The notes under the pieces are model-generated. The model made no database searches. It was given only the letters and a program-made list of their open reading frames with translations, and had not been told where the DNA came from. A DNA stretch of 64,000 nt. It comes from Bacillaceae bacterium JMAK1. GTDB taxonomy: Bacteria; Bacillota; Bacilli; Bacillales; Marinococcaceae. Within the stretch, counting starts at the first letter, position 1; every line of letters begins with the position of its first letter. The stretch is from contig JIBW01000002.1 of NCBI GenBank assembly GCA_012970285.1, positions 930,001 to 994,000 on the forward strand. The letters run 5' to 3'. The position numbers and the translations under genes were made by a program. Shown here piece by piece: positions 7,627 through 17,065 of this stretch.

Positions 7627-10404
7627 TTACTCCTCAAAAAAATCACTCGTAATCGACAAAATTTCGTCTGTAGATGTATACGTATGTGGAATCTCTGGCA
7701 ATGAGCGTATGAAACTATTGCCATACCTTGCTTCTACTAACCGCTTGTCAAGTACATAGACGAGTCCACGATCGTCTTTCGTACGGATTAGTCGACCAAA
7801 CCCTTGCTTAAAGCGCAAAACTGCCTTAGGAATGGCGAGCTTTTGGAATGAGTTTTCATTTCGCATCGTCAGTTCATTTGCTTTTGCTTGATACACCGGA
7901 TCATTTGGTGGTGTAAACGGAAGGCGCACGATTATTAACGCACGAACGTCTTCTCCCGGTAAGTCAATGCCTTCCCAAAATGTACTCGTACCAAACAAAA
8001 TCGCACGTTCATATTTGCGGAAGTTTTTCACGAGTCGAGTTCGTTGTTCTCCCTTAACTCCCTGTGCAAGCAAAGCATAATTCAAATCTTCAAGTTGTGG
8101 TTTGACTTGATTGTACGTTTTCTTCAACATGTCATATGACGTAAATAAGACGAGCATCTTTCCGTTCACATGGGACGTTAGCATGCTAATGAACTCTGAA
8201 AGTGCGTCAATGTATTCTTCTTCTCGCTTAATATCAGGGAAATCACTCGGAACGAGCAACTGCGCTTGCTTCGCATACGAAAATGGCGACTCTACTTTTA
8301 GTTCATTCACATTTTCTTTTGGTAAGCCTAACGTATTTTTAATAAACGAAAACGAATCTTTTACGGTAAGTGTTGCAGAAGTCATAATCACACTTTTCAC
8401 TTCATCGAAAAAGTACGATTGCATACTACTCGCAATGGAAATTGGACGGCGATACAACGTTAATCGATCAAATGCATTCGTTTTACCTGCCTCCATCCAG
8501 TACACATGCTCTTCCACTTCATAGACGAGCAATTGCCTTAGCGTTTCATTTTCATCGGTAAAGTCATCGATTAACTGACTTACCTTTCGCCATAAAGTTG
8601 ATTCCTCAGGATGCTGATCTTCAAGTTGAGCGATGCACTTTAACCATTCTTTTTGCAGCGTATCAATCATATAACTTATTCGCTCAACAACTTCCATGAC
8701 GAACTTACCTTCATACTGCGATGGTCGGTAATGAATCGTGCCTGACGATTTCTTGTTGGCGATGTTTTGCAACGTTTGGAACAGCTGCAGCCATTCACTT
8801 TGCAAGTGATAAAGCTCTTGTTTCCGGTTTCTAACCCATTCCATATCATATTGAGTTATTGATTTCCCTTTTAGAGAACGTTCAATTTCAAACAACAGCC
8901 CATCTGAATCTTGCAACCCAAACCGACTAATTAAACGAACGAGTTGTTGGTAGTTGCTTTCATACCCTAAATACTTCCCTGCAGTATCTTCCATCTGATG
9001 GGCCTCATCAAAGATGACGGTATCGTACTTCGGTAAGATTCCACTGGATGAGAATCGATCGGTAAATAAGAGCGAATGGTTCGTAATGATGAGCTGCGCG
9101 TTTTTTGCACGTTCTTTTGCACGATGATAATAACAACGGTTGTAGTAGGAACAACCCGCATGTGAGCACGTATAAGAATCACTCTTAAGCTCTTCCCAAA
9201 GCGTATAGCCGCCACTAGGTAAGTTCAATTCTTCAATATCACCGTCAATCGTTTCAACGATCCAGACGAGCAATTGCGCTGCAAATAAATGTTCATCATA
9301 CGAAGATGGCATTCGATCTAGAAAATGCTCGAACTTTTGCAAACATAAATAATGACTTCGACCTTTAAGAATCGCGACGTTAACCTCTTCATTTAACGCT
9401 TCGTTCAGCTTAACAATTTCACGATCTACAATTTGTTGTTGTAGTGCAATCGTTTCAGTCGCAATGACCGTCGGGCGATTTGCCTCGAAGCTCTTTATGA
9501 GTGCGGGATACAAATACGCAAGCGTTTTTCCCGTACCTGTTGCCGCTTCACATAAAAGGTGTTCATCGTTATTCATTGCCTTCCAAACCGCTGTACTCAT
9601 TGTGCTCTGCCCTACACGCTCTTCGTAATTCGTCGTCGTTTTACTGAGCAATCCATCCTCGCCAAAAAAAAGGGCCGCATCAAATGACTGTACCGATGCT
9701 GCCGGCGTCGATTCACTATGTTGTTGATGTTTTCTAATCGCAAAACCTCGGTAAATCTCAACATCGTGTGGTAGTGATCGGTCAGCTTGTTCAAAATTAA
9801 ACACATCGATCTCATGAATGATTCGATGCAAGCCGTTGCACATTTGTTCTGTATATGGCTTCATTCGGTGAATCGTCTCTCGGGGTAATGACGAGAGCTT
9901 ATTAAGCATCTCTATAAGCAACTTCGCCGTTACATAAGCATCGCTTCCGGCACGGTGTGGTTGCTCGTGGCTAAATTCAAATGTATCGGAAAGCGTTTGA
10001 AGACGATAGCTTTCAAACGTTGGATACAGCATTCTAGCCATCTCAACAGTATCTAACAATTCTCCTTCGAACTGGGCGTAGCCAGCACGATCTAATTCTG
10101 CATTAATAAACGATAAGTCAAAGTCAACATGATGCGCGACAAAACAAGCCCCATCTAGTGCTTGAAGTATTCTTGGCGCAATCTCATCAAACGTAGGTGC
10201 ATTCTTTACATCTTCTTCAGAGATTCCGGTTAATTGTTCAATAAACAACGGAATTTCTCGATTTGGATTCACAAAAGAAGAAAACGAATCGACAATTTCC
10301 AATCCTTCAATGACCGTCATGCCGACTTCTATGACTCGATCACTTGTTGTTGGACGGTTTCCCGTCGTTTCTACGTCTATGACGACATAACGGTCATCTT
10401 TCAT
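7627..10404 (-). CDS. dinG: DinG-type exonuclease/helicase
   Basis: DNA repair protein with two parts. Residues about 1-165 form a DEDDh 3'-5' exonuclease (VIDVETTG, later HHVDFDLSF and HRAGSDAYVT). Residues about 245-925 form an XPD-like superfamily 2 helicase with Walker A ATGTGKT, DEAH box, and motif VI QGFGRLIR. It also carries cysteines in CSHAGCSYYNRC at the place where E. coli DinG has an iron-sulfur cluster. The 925 residues fit B. subtilis DinG (931), which is reported to be active as an exonuclease rather than a helicase. The ATG at 10404 lies 15 bases after the panC stop, where panD would be expected. Confidence 0.94.
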   Translation of the reverse strand: MKDDRYVVIDVETTGNRPTTSDRVIEVGMTVIEGLEIVDSFSSFVNPNREIPLFIEQLTGISEEDVKNAPTFDEIAPRILQALDGACFVAHHVDFDLSFINAELDRAGYAQFEGELLDTVEMARMLYPTFESYRLQTLSDTFEFSHEQPHRAGSDAYVTAKLLIEMLNKLSSLPRETIHRMKPYTEQMCNGLHRIIHEIDVFNFEQADRSLPHDVEIYRGFAIRKHQQHSESTPAASVQSFDAALFFGEDGLLSKTTTNYEERVGQSTMSTAVWKAMNNDEHLLCEAATGTGKTLAYLYPALIKSFEANRPTVIATETIALQQQIVDREIVKLNEALNEEVNVAILKGRSHYLCLQKFEHFLDRMPSSYDEHLFAAQLLVWIVETIDGDIEELNLPSGGYTLWEELKSDSYTCSHAGCSYYNRCYYHRAKERAKNAQLIITNHSLLFTDRFSSSGILPKYDTVIFDEAHQMEDTAGKYLGYESNYQQLVRLISRFGLQDSDGLLFEIERSLKGKSITQYDMEWVRNRKQELYHLQSEWLQLFQTLQNIANKKSSGTIHYRPSQYEGKFVMEVVERISYMIDTLQKEWLKCIAQLEDQHPEESTLWRKVSQLIDDFTDENETLRQLLVYEVEEHVYWMEAGKTNAFDRLTLYRRPISIASSMQSYFFDEVKSVIMTSATLTVKDSFSFIKNTLGLPKENVNELKVESPFSYAKQAQLLVPSDFPDIKREEEYIDALSEFISMLTSHVNGKMLVLFTSYDMLKKTYNQVKPQLEDLNYALLAQGVKGEQRTRLVKNFRKYERAILFGTSTFWEGIDLPGEDVRALIIVRLPFTPPNDPVYQAKANELTMRNENSFQKLAIPKAVLRFKQGFGRLIRTKDDRGLVYVLDKRLVEARYGNSFIRSLPEIPHTYTSTDEILSITSDFFEE

Positions 10405-10419
10405 AACTTCCTCCTGAAA

Positions 10420-11268
10420 CTACGACATCGTAAACATGATGTTATCAATCAACCTCGCACGTTCATATTGAACTGCAGCGGCCAACACGTAACGTTGTCC
10501 CCGTTCTAATGAATCGACAGATTCTAAGTTCGGAAATGTAACGAGCTCTACGTATTCAATCGATGCGAGACTTTCTTCTAGTTGATCGATGGCTTTTTTT
10601 GTAAGGAGACGTGCGTTTGAAGTATGCTTAATTTCGTTTACGCTAGACTTTAGCGCTTCAAAAAGCATCGGTGCATCTTCACGTTCTCGTTCACTTAAAT
10701 TGACATTACGTGAAGACAACGCAAGACCGTCAACGTCTCTTACAGTATCAACACCTACGATAGTCGTTTGTATATGAAAATCTTCTACCATTTTTTTTAT
10801 AATTGCGAGCTGCTGAGCATCTTTTTTTCCAAAGTAAGCGGCATCAGGTGCAACAAGTTGTAGAAACTTCATGACAACTGTTGCCATCCCATCAAAATGA
10901 CCGACACGTTTGCTGCCACAAAGTTGGTCTCCAAGTGGCGATGTGTTCATCGTAATCAGTTGCTTTTCTTTGTAAAGATCTTGAACCCCCGGTAACCAGA
11001 CGACGTCTGCTCCCTCTCTTTGCAACAGCCTAAGATCTTGATCTTCTGTACGTGGGTACGAATCAAAATCTTCATTGGCCCCAAATTGTAGAGGATTTAT
11101 AAAGATCGTCACCACAACTCGTGCGTGGTGTTGCTTCGCTTCTCGAATGAGCGTTAAATGCCCTTCATGAAGCGCTCCCATCGTCGGAACGAGGGCAAAC
11201 GTTCCCGGATCATCTTGAAGCACCTTTTGCTCTTTCTTCCATTCTGACTGCGTACGACAAACAATCAT
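10420..11268 (-). CDS. panC: Pantoate-beta-alanine ligase
   Basis: Joins pantoate and beta-alanine with ATP to make pantothenate, the coenzyme A precursor. The 282-residue protein has the nucleotide-binding MGALHEGHLTLI (HIGH-type), pantoate-site residues around KRVGHFDGMATVV, FGKKDAQQ, and the KMSKS-like LSSRN. The ATG overlaps the panB stop (ATGA), indicating coupled translation. panD, which supplies beta-alanine and normally follows panC in Bacillus, is not present between panC and dinG. Confidence 0.96.
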   Translation of the reverse strand: MIVCRTQSEWKKEQKVLQDDPGTFALVPTMGALHEGHLTLIREAKQHHARVVVTIFINPLQFGANEDFDSYPRTEDQDLRLLQREGADVVWLPGVQDLYKEKQLITMNTSPLGDQLCGSKRVGHFDGMATVVMKFLQLVAPDAAYFGKKDAQQLAIIKKMVEDFHIQTTIVGVDTVRDVDGLALSSRNVNLSEREREDAPMLFEALKSSVNEIKHTSNARLLTKKAIDQLEESLASIEYVELVTFPNLESVDSLERGQRYVLAAAVQYERARLIDNIMFTMS

Positions 11269-12089
11269 ACGTTTGCGCTCCGTTCTTTCTTCGCATCTTT
11301 AAACGTATACCGCTCATCTGGGAACGATTCACGCTTTACTTCGTCGCGGTATTGCTCCACTGCTTGCAACATCACGTCGCGTACATTTGCATACGTTTTA
11401 GCGAACTTCGGAATATAACCTGTCGTTAAACCGACAAGGTCATGGAAGACGAGAACTTGACCGTCTGCTTTGCCTGCACCGATTCCGATCACCGGAATTG
11501 TTAAGACATCTTTAAGCTCTTTCGTTAATGATTCTGGAATGCACTCAACAACGAGGGCAAATGCGCCTGAAGCTTCAATGCGCTTCGCATCTTCAATTAA
11601 CTTCGTCCGCTCTCGTTCACTACGACCTTGAACCTTAAATCCACCTAACACTGTGCTAGATTGTGGCGTTAATCCGAGATGGCCCATAACCGCAATGCCA
11701 CCACTCGTTAGTCGCTCAATACTGTCTAAGATAAGTTCGGTGCAACCTTCAAGTTTAACCGCATGTGCGCCACCGTTTTGAACGAGCGTTGTCGCATTTA
11801 CTACTGTATCTTCAATTGAACGATGGTACGTCATAAATGGCAGATCGCTTACGATAAACGTCTGCTGTGCTCCTCTTGCTACTGCTCTCGTATGAAGCAA
11901 CATATCATCTAGCGTCACCGGTTGTGTGCCATGATGACCGTGTACGACCATACCGAGAGAATCCCCAACTAAGATCAGGTCAATCGCTGCATCTTCAACG
12001 ATTTTAGCTGTTGGTGCATCATAAGCTGTAACCATCGTAATCATTTCTTGATTTCGTTTCATTTTTAAAAAGTCTACGGTCTGTTTCAA
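11265..12089 (-). CDS. panB: 3-methyl-2-oxobutanoate hydroxymethyltransferase
   Basis: First committed step of pantothenate synthesis: transfers a hydroxymethyl group from methylenetetrahydrofolate to ketoisovalerate. The 274-residue TIM-barrel protein has LVGDSLGMVVHGH (metal and substrate site), KLEGC, GHLGLTPQS and PVIGIGAG. The start is a TTG at 12089 behind GGAGGAG; two ATG triplets just before it are followed by early stops and cannot serve. A structured leader precedes the gene and may control translation. The gene starts the panB-panC pair. Confidence 0.95.
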   Translation of the reverse strand: MKQTVDFLKMKRNQEMITMVTAYDAPTAKIVEDAAIDLILVGDSLGMVVHGHHGTQPVTLDDMLLHTRAVARGAQQTFIVSDLPFMTYHRSIEDTVVNATTLVQNGGAHAVKLEGCTELILDSIERLTSGGIAVMGHLGLTPQSSTVLGGFKVQGRSERERTKLIEDAKRIEASGAFALVVECIPESLTKELKDVLTIPVIGIGAGKADGQVLVFHDLVGLTTGYIPKFAKTYANVRDVMLQAVEQYRDEVKRESFPDERYTFKDAKKERSANV

Positions 12090-12271
12090 AACATCATCTC
12101 CTCCAATAAAATGTGGAGGGACCGTGACTCTGTATAGGTGTTTTTTATTGTGAGTAACATGTGATCCCTCCGTCCCTGTCTTTACAGATCAAGGCGAATT
12201 TGTACTCAAGCAAACTATCTTTACTTTCAAGTACGACTCCGAATGGATATCGTCTCTACAGACTAAGTATA
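12090..12271 (-). promoter_or_regulatory. Structured, switch-like leader of panBC with weak promoter
   Basis: The 202 bases between birA and panB hold no gene. A -10-like TATACT lies at 12266-12271 with no good -35. The leader RNA can form a hairpin at about 12190-12225 (GTACT outer stem, AAGTAAA/TTTGCTT inner stem, GATAG loop, unpaired bases between). A second stem pairs GGAGGGA (12165-12171) with TCCCTCC (12115-12121). The same CCTCC (12115-12119) can instead pair with the panB ribosome binding site GGAGG (12100-12104), so the two states exclude each other. The pan RNA motif is known upstream of pantothenate genes in other bacteria; I cannot confirm a match by eye. Confidence 0.5.
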
Positions 12272-12291
12272 GCAAAATTATATGTATAGCA

Positions 12292-13254
12292 CTAATGTAA
12301 ATCTCCACTATACACAAGCTGTACATCACCGTTTTCATCTTGCAACTTCAAAACACCTTCGTCGGTAATGCCAACCATCGTCCCAACTTGTTCTCGATCA
12401 CCGTTTTTCACAGTTACATGTTTTTGATAAAGGTGTGCTCGCTCTTCCCACTCCGCTTTCATTGACGCAAATCCATCAGAAAGCCAGCGTTCGTACTCGT
12501 TCTCAAACGTTACGAGTAATTGTTGTAAAACATTACTACGAGTGTACGTTTTACTTGTTTCAATAGCGAGCGATGTTGCTTTCTCACTTAAACCGTTTGC
12601 TTCAATGCTCTGTTTAGACTCATTCACATTCATGCCAATTCCAATGACCATCATCTCAACACAATTCGCTTCTGCTTGGACTTCTGTTAAGATCCCAGCA
12701 ATCTTTCTACCATTCAAGTAAATGTCATTTGGCCATTTAATACTCACCTGTTCGCCTGTGACTGCTTCTACCGCTTTTGCAACTGCGATGCTTGCAACGA
12801 GCGTCATTTGCGGAGCAAGCTGCAATGAAATATCCGGTTTAACGAGTGTCGAGAACATAATATTTTGACCCATTTCTGTTTGCCAAGGACGGTTTAAACG
12901 TCCTCTTCCGTTCGTTTGCTGTTCACATACGGCAATCGTTCCGTGCGGTGCTTTGTTACGATGTAAATCTTTAATGACTCGTTGCGTACTATCAACGACT
13001 TTTTCGTAATGCACAGATTGACCAAGGGCTTTTGAAGTAAGTCCGGATCGAATTTCAGCTTCATTTAATGCATCTGGTCTTGAAATTAAGCGATAGCCTT
13101 TTCTTGAGACCGCTTCAATGATGTAACCTTCTTTTCGAAGTTCTTCGATTTGCTTCCAAACCGCGGTGCGACTTACTTGCAATTGTTCACTCATCTGTTG
13201 ACCAGACACAAAGGTTGTTTCCCCGTTTAGTACATCAAGTAATTGACGTTTCAT
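12292..13254 (-). CDS. birA: Biotin-protein ligase / biotin repressor
   Basis: Attaches biotin to carboxylases and, in its DNA-binding form, represses biotin genes. The 320-residue protein has an N-terminal winged helix (residues about 1-60, VSRTAVWKQIEELRKEG), the biotin-binding GRGRLNRPW, the conserved KWPNDIYLNGRKIAGIL, and a C-terminal SH3-like domain. I use ATG 13254 behind AAGGGAG; the open frame continues upstream to 13296 inside cca. The first 20 bases overlap the end of cca. Confidence 0.95.
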   Translation of the reverse strand: MKRQLLDVLNGETTFVSGQQMSEQLQVSRTAVWKQIEELRKEGYIIEAVSRKGYRLISRPDALNEAEIRSGLTSKALGQSVHYEKVVDSTQRVIKDLHRNKAPHGTIAVCEQQTNGRGRLNRPWQTEMGQNIMFSTLVKPDISLQLAPQMTLVASIAVAKAVEAVTGEQVSIKWPNDIYLNGRKIAGILTEVQAEANCVEMMVIGIGMNVNESKQSIEANGLSEKATSLAIETSKTYTRSNVLQQLLVTFENEYERWLSDGFASMKAEWEERAHLYQKHVTVKNGDREQVGTMVGITDEGVLKLQDENGDVQLVYSGDLH

Positions 13255-14362
13255 CGTATAGCTCCCTTGCTTTATGGAGTAGTATTTTCTTGTCATTTAC
13301 GACTTCTCTTTTTAAAACGAACAACACGAGCATGTGCATCACACGTTGAATCCACGGACCTGGTTGTACATTTAACTCATCAATTAGATGTTTAGGTGTT
13401 ACCGCAAGATCACGAAACGATTGAATCGGTAATTGCTCAAAACGCGACATCAATTGGTCATGTTTCGCTGGATCACGAACTGTGATCGCACGATGCACAT
13501 TTTCAACCGTAAGATGGTCCGCCAGTCCCTCCGTGAAAAGCTCAACATCTGTAGGCATTCGCTCTACTCTTCTGTTCACTAATTGAAGCAATTGACTTAC
13601 TTTTTTGTGATACCCTTTGCCATAACCCCATGTCTTATATGGAAAACCCACTTTCTCAATGCCTAGAAGCTGATGCAATACGAGCCAGCGTTCCTTTTGA
13701 GAAAGTGGGTTTTGAAGATCTACGGTTGCAACATCTAGCTTTGAACAGGAAGTAAACGCAAGTAACAGTCGTTCTTCACATAGCTGTTCAAAAATGGCAA
13801 GCCAACTGTCACTCATGATGGCACGCTCTACTTCTTTGCCAATACGTTCTTTTGCCACTTGTTGGATCGATGCCTTCGCACCGTCCATTTCTTGTCTTAT
13901 TGTTGTTAAGGTTAGACCGTACTCTATAGAAAAACGAATGGCACGCAGCACTCTTAACGGATCTTCACGAAGACTCGTCGGTCTCACCGTTTGAAGTTCA
14001 CCCTCTTCTAATGCGGCTCTTCCGCAAAATGGGTCCATAACAACTCCGAGCGAATCAAGGGCACAAGCATTCATCGTAAAATCTCGAGCCAACAAGTTAT
14101 CGTAAAGCCGACCTTTAAGTTCTGATACTTCAAACACGCCGTACGGAGAGTTCATTCGTACGAGTGGTTGTTTCGTATGAATGTATGTGGCACGTTTCAC
14201 CCGCTTACAAAGCTCGTCTAACGGTTCTGTTGTCACAAAGTCAAAATCCGCACTCTCTTTATTGAGAATCATGTCGCGAACAGCACCACCGACGAGATAC
14301 ACTTCATTTTGACCCATTAACAATTGTTCAAAGCCATGCTGAATGGCACGTGAAACCATCAT
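13235..14362 (-). CDS. cca: CCA tRNA nucleotidyltransferase
   Basis: Adds or repairs the 3' CCA end of tRNAs. The 375-residue class II enzyme shows the nucleotidyltransferase signature LVGGAVRDMILNKESADFDF (residues about 23-42, catalytic DxD), then RDFTMNA and the flexible-loop/RxDP-like region LREDPLRVLRAIRF. Length is slightly below the B. subtilis enzyme (397). The ATG at 14362 overlaps the bshA stop (ATGA). Part of a bshA-cca-birA run. Confidence 0.94.
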   Translation of the reverse strand: MMVSRAIQHGFEQLLMGQNEVYLVGGAVRDMILNKESADFDFVTTEPLDELCKRVKRATYIHTKQPLVRMNSPYGVFEVSELKGRLYDNLLARDFTMNACALDSLGVVMDPFCGRAALEEGELQTVRPTSLREDPLRVLRAIRFSIEYGLTLTTIRQEMDGAKASIQQVAKERIGKEVERAIMSDSWLAIFEQLCEERLLLAFTSCSKLDVATVDLQNPLSQKERWLVLHQLLGIEKVGFPYKTWGYGKGYHKKVSQLLQLVNRRVERMPTDVELFTEGLADHLTVENVHRAITVRDPAKHDQLMSRFEQLPIQSFRDLAVTPKHLIDELNVQPGPWIQRVMHMLVLFVLKREVVNDKKILLHKARELYDETSIT

Positions 14363-15492
14363 GTTGAATGCAACATCCGTTCATATAAACGTTCATACTC
14401 TGGCACGATCGATTGTTTGCCAAATCGCTTGAGTGCACGATGTTGGCTTTTTTCTCGGTACTGTTCATGGACCGAAGCATCTGAGAGGATCTCGAGCGTC
14501 GCTTCTGCAGCTTTTTCATAATCATAAACAGGGACGACACGACCGGTTACACCGTCTTCAATGACCTCTTGAATCCCACCAATATTTGACCCGACAACTG
14601 GGACGCCAACAGCCATCGCCTCAAGTGCTGCTAGACCGAAACTTTCTTTTTCGGACAATAACATTTTCACATCGCCCATCGATAGCAATTGAAACACTTG
14701 CATCTGGTTTCCAAGAAAGAAGACGCGTTCAGATAAACCGAGTTGCTGTACAAGTTTCTCCATCATATTCCGCTCAGGACCATCGCCGATAAAGTACAGG
14801 CGACTAGGAATATGACCTTGGACAATTTGGAAAGCGCGAATCACGTCTTCGACCCGCTTTACACCTCGAAAATTGCTCATATGTACGATTACTTTTTCAT
14901 CTTGCTGGATCCCAAACTTCTGACGGATCCCTTGGCGGTCAATGTCTTGAATTTCTTTCTCATCAACGAAGTTATACACCGTTTCAATTTCTTTTGTCAC
15001 ATCGAGTTGTTCTTTCGTTTGTTTGGACAGAAACTTCGAAACTGCCGTCACACAATCTGAACGTTCAATCCCAAGTTGAATGATGTTTGCAAGCGAAGGA
15101 TCTTCACCGAGAACGGTAATGTCAGTACCATGCAACGTTGTCATTACTTTTATATCGCCTTTTAGCATGTCTTTTGCAAGTGCTGCTGAAACAGCGTGGG
15201 GAACGGCATAATGAACGTGCAATAAATCAAGCTCGTGTTTTTTAGCCACTTCAGCCATTTTACTTGCAAGCGTCAAATCGTATGGCGGATAACGAAACAC
15301 TTGGTACTGATTAACGACAACTTCATGAAAAAATATATTCGGATGCACTTCTTGCAAACGAAAGGGCAAGCTAGATGTAATAAAATGAATTTCATGACCA
15401 CGCTCAGCAAGTGAGATACCTAGTTCGGTTGCAACAACTCCAGACCCACCTACTGAGGGGTAACATGTAATCCCAATTTTTAATGGCTCCAT
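14359..15492 (-). CDS. bshA: N-acetyl-alpha-D-glucosaminyl L-malate synthase (bacillithiol synthesis)
   Basis: GT4 glycosyltransferase that joins UDP-GlcNAc and malate, the first step of bacillithiol production. The 377-residue protein begins [18 protein letters not shown] (the family donor loop) and has the C-terminal GT4 motif SEKESFGLAALEAMA, whose glutamates bind the sugar nucleotide. I use ATG 15492, which shares its A with the mgsA stop (TAATG); the longer frame to 15609 is out of family. The deacetylase gene bshB1, which sits between mgsA and bshA in B. subtilis, is missing here. Confidence 0.95.
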   Translation of the reverse strand: MEPLKIGITCYPSVGGSGVVATELGISLAERGHEIHFITSSLPFRLQEVHPNIFFHEVVVNQYQVFRYPPYDLTLASKMAEVAKKHELDLLHVHYAVPHAVSAALAKDMLKGDIKVMTTLHGTDITVLGEDPSLANIIQLGIERSDCVTAVSKFLSKQTKEQLDVTKEIETVYNFVDEKEIQDIDRQGIRQKFGIQQDEKVIVHMSNFRGVKRVEDVIRAFQIVQGHIPSRLYFIGDGPERNMMEKLVQQLGLSERVFFLGNQMQVFQLLSMGDVKMLLSEKESFGLAALEAMAVGVPVVGSNIGGIQEVIEDGVTGRVVPVYDYEKAAEATLEILSDASVHEQYREKSQHRALKRFGKQSIVPEYERLYERMLHST

Positions 15493-15899
15493 TACTCTAC
15501 GTTTCCTTGGCGTACTTCTTTTGAAAGGAGCTTTCCTTTTTGTAAGCCGTACACGAGAATTTCTGCGGTGCCCATGTTCGTTGCAACCGGTACGTGATGA
15601 ACATCGCATAGTCGGATAAGCGCTGTAATGTCTGGTTCATGTGGTTGTGCGGTGAGTGGATCACGAAAAAACAACACAAGGTCCAATTGATCGGTTGCAA
15701 CGAGTGCACCGAGTTGTTGGTCGCCACCGAGTGGGCCTGACTGGACACATTGGATTGAAAGACCAGTCGCCTCAATAATACGACGACCTGTCGTCCCTGT
15801 TGCGTACAACGTGTGGCCATCAAAAACGTCTCGATAAGCGACTGCAAAGTTTACTAGGTCATCTTTTTTCTTGTCGTGAGCAATCAGTGCGATGTTCAT
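15492..15899 (-). CDS. mgsA: Methylglyoxal synthase
   Basis: Converts dihydroxyacetone phosphate to methylglyoxal and phosphate, a bypass of lower glycolysis. The 135-residue protein carries [11 protein letters not shown] at the N-terminus, TGTTGRRI (phosphate site), [12 protein letters not shown] with a catalytic Asp, and a second catalytic Asp in [14 protein letters not shown]. Length matches the family. It lies 12 bases after dapB and is fused by TAATG to bshA. Confidence 0.95.
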   Translation of the reverse strand: MNIALIAHDKKKDDLVNFAVAYRDVFDGHTLYATGTTGRRIIEATGLSIQCVQSGPLGGDQQLGALVATDQLDLVLFFRDPLTAQPHEPDITALIRLCDVHHVPVATNMGTAEILVYGLQKGKLLSKEVRQGNVE

Positions 15900-15911
15900 C
15901 CTATAACCCCT

Positions 15912-16694
15912 CTAGTCGATGATATTTTCTAAACCGTAAATTAACGTAGATGACTTCATGACTGTCTCTACAGCTAACTTCACTCCAGGCATAAAAGAAT
16001 CACGGTTCATGGAATCGTGACGAATCGTTAACGTCTCTCCATGTCCACCGAAAATCACTTCTTGGTGGGCAACTGAACCTGGTAGGCGAACGCTATGAAT
16101 GCGCATGCCTTCAACATCGCCACCCCGAGCTCCTGGCAACGTTTCCGTTTCATTTGGGTGTCCTTGTACTTTCTCCTTACGCACATCTGAAATCAGTGTC
16201 GCCGTTTTTAGTGCTGTCCCAGACGGTGCATCAAGCTTATTGTCATGATGGCGTTCAATAATCTCTACGTCACTGTAGAACTTCGCAGCAATTTGCGAGA
16301 ACTTCATCATCAGTACAGCACCTAATGCGAAATTCGGAACGATCATGGCACCTAATTGTTTATCTTCTGTAAGGTGTCGCAATTGGTCAATCTCTTCATC
16401 AGTAAACCCAGTTGTGCCAATGACTGGACGAATACTATGTTCGATCGCAAGCTTTAAATGTTCTTTCGCTGTTTCTGGCGTTGTTAAGTCGATGAGTACG
16501 TCAGCATGGTGCGAAGAGAAACATTCCGTTGCATCGGTATAGACCGGAATCCCTTCTTGCAAGCCACTTTCTTCTGCGGTTTTACGATCAAGGTAAGCAA
16601 TCGTTTCAAACTGTTCGGTCCCCGCAATCATTCTTCTTGCAGCCATTCCCATTTGACCTCTTGGCCCTGCGAGGATCACTTTTACTGTTGCCAT
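15912..16694 (-). CDS. dapB: 4-hydroxy-tetrahydrodipicolinate reductase
   Basis: NAD(P)H-dependent step of lysine and diaminopimelate synthesis; its product also leads to dipicolinate for spores. The 260-residue protein has the nucleotide-binding GPRGQMG near residue 10, the signature ERHHDNKLDAPSGTALKTA with catalytic His-His and Lys, and the C-terminal PGVKLAVETV. The ATG overlaps the ypjD stop by one base (TAATG). Confidence 0.96.
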   Translation of the reverse strand: MATVKVILAGPRGQMGMAARRMIAGTEQFETIAYLDRKTAEESGLQEGIPVYTDATECFSSHHADVLIDLTTPETAKEHLKLAIEHSIRPVIGTTGFTDEEIDQLRHLTEDKQLGAMIVPNFALGAVLMMKFSQIAAKFYSDVEIIERHHDNKLDAPSGTALKTATLISDVRKEKVQGHPNETETLPGARGGDVEGMRIHSVRLPGSVAHQEVIFGGHGETLTIRHDSMNRDSFMPGVKLAVETVMKSSTLIYGLENIID

Positions 16695-17038
16695 TATTCA
16701 TTCCCACTTTCATCAATTCTCGTCCAGCGATCACGATCTCGTGTTGCAAATTTATTCATGACGGTATCAAAGCTCTCAGTTAAATCAATGTCGAGAGAGT
16801 TTGCAAAGCAAATAAGGACAAAGAGTAAATCTCCTAATTCTTCTTCAACTTTTTTGTCGTCTTCTTCATCTTTTTTTGGTTTTTCACCATAGGAATGGTT
16901 CACTTCTCTTGCTAGCTCTCCTACTTCCTCAGTCATTCGAGCGAGCATTGCAAGCGGTGAAAAGTAGCCTTCTTTAAATTGGCCGATATATTGGTCCACT
17001 TCTTGTTGCATCGTTTGCATATCTTTTTTAGTCATCAT
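16694..17038 (-). CDS. ypjD: MazG-type nucleotide pyrophosphohydrolase YpjD
   Basis: Expected to hydrolyse nucleoside triphosphates to monophosphates, perhaps as house-cleaning; natural substrate unknown. The 114 residues are a single MazG domain with the metal-binding EEVGELAREVNH (EExxE-type) and EEELGDLLFVLICFAN (ExxD) helices. A run of acidic and lysine residues separates them. It starts ypjD-dapB-mgsA-bshA-cca-birA, transcribed from a promoter shared face-to-face with ypjC. Confidence 0.88.
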   Translation of the reverse strand: MMTKKDMQTMQQEVDQYIGQFKEGYFSPLAMLARMTEEVGELAREVNHSYGEKPKKDEEDDKKVEEELGDLLFVLICFANSLDIDLTESFDTVMNKFATRDRDRWTRIDESGNE

Positions 17039-17065
17039 TCGTCAACTCCTTTGCCTCAATACTCG

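Noticed and set aside
8111-8524. 137-codon plus-strand frame inside dinG
   Set aside because: Antisense to the intact DinG helicase domain with no supporting signals.
15497-15847. 116-codon frame overlapping mgsA on the same strand
   Set aside because: Another frame of a complete mgsA; no ribosome binding site of its own.
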